Of a stretch of DNA of 64,000 nucleotides, positions 63,952-64,000 are shown piece by piece. Source of the DNA: Sinorhizobium arboris LMG 14919. Lineage in GTDB: Bacteria > Pseudomonadota > Alphaproteobacteria > Rhizobiales > Rhizobiaceae. The first letter of the stretch is position 1. Every line of letters begins with the position of its first letter. A program made the position numbers and the translations under genes. Below the pieces are notes generated by a model. That model saw only the letters and a list, made by a program, of their open reading frames with translations, was not told the DNA's origin and did not search any database. The stretch covers positions 708,317-772,316 of the forward strand of contig NZ_ATYB01000014.1 of assembly GCF_000427465.1 (NCBI RefSeq). Direction: 5' to 3'.

Positions 63952-64000
63952 CAGCACGACGTCCTTCAGCCGCCCTGTCTGCGGCCGTTCCAACTCACGA

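Noticed and set aside
1..64000. Mobile elements, CRISPR arrays, rRNA or tRNA genes
   Set aside because: No transposase, integrase, regularly spaced repeat or tRNA-like fold was noticed on reading; no covariance search was possible.

Overview
The window is 64 kb of high-GC alphaproteobacterial chromosome, almost certainly a Sinorhizobium/Ensifer close to S. meliloti. The markers are a complete betI-betC-betB-betA operon with choline sulfatase, an orphan R. etli-type asparaginase, a separate-subunit Mrp/Pha2 antiporter operon, and mucR next to a DivJ-type cell-cycle kinase, together with the palindromic intergenic repeats typical of rhizobia. The gene content is mostly core or conserved accessory. 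I see no insertion sequence, phage, CRISPR array, rRNA or tRNA.

Layout. 1-677: start of cysH, which runs off the left edge. 819-2174: ClC chloride transporter. 2324-3195: a translationally coupled pair, a secreted DUF6152 protein and a small membrane protein. 3269-8860: the bet operon on the minus strand (betI, betC, betB, betA) with a perfect BetI-type operator upstream and two palindromic repeats inside it. 9006-20088: membrane and signalling genes, including two c-di-GMP proteins, a quinone oxidoreductase, an asparaginase, two glutathione S-transferases and a GcvA-like LysR, plus a 23-codon small ORF at 12625 with its own RBS and terminator. 20413-22440: Tat lipoprotein L,D-transpeptidase and the divergent ohrR/ohr peroxide pair. 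22550-30418: HerA-like ATPase with YjdM, a DUF2267-type gene behind a perfect 16-bp palindrome, and a run of small metabolic enzymes. 30490-37400: glyoxalase-fold protein, sodB, WYL regulator, LysE exporter, two c-type cytochromes, a GNAT, a ZntR-like MerR regulator and a class A beta-lactamase. 37451-45622: PQQ glucose dehydrogenase, SelO, homocysteine methyltransferase family, DUF1697, oligopeptidase B. 45798-51301: LysR with divergent DUF2798, VOC protein, UspA and DksA-like genes behind a FixK-like box, hemolysin III, msrB. 51553-57491: the seven-gene Mrp (Pha2) Na+(K+)/H+ antiporter operon. 57897-64000: mucR, sufE, DUF5330, divJ-like kinase overlapping a peptidoglycan-binding protein, DUF1491 and DUF2336.

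How it works together. A strong theme is osmotic, ionic and oxidative stress: choline-O-sulfate to glycine betaine, the ClC and Mrp transporters, Ohr/OhrR, SodB, MsrB, GSTs and UspA. A second theme is cell-cycle and surface control (MucR, DivJ-like kinase, c-di-GMP enzymes, L,D-transpeptidase).

No large undescribed system is evident. The best leads are the small ORF at 12625, the secreted DUF6152 protein whose predicted mature N-terminus is His-His, the ZntR-like regulator beside a chromosomal beta-lactamase, and the perfect palindrome at 24586. All functions are inferred from the sequence as read; no database search was possible.
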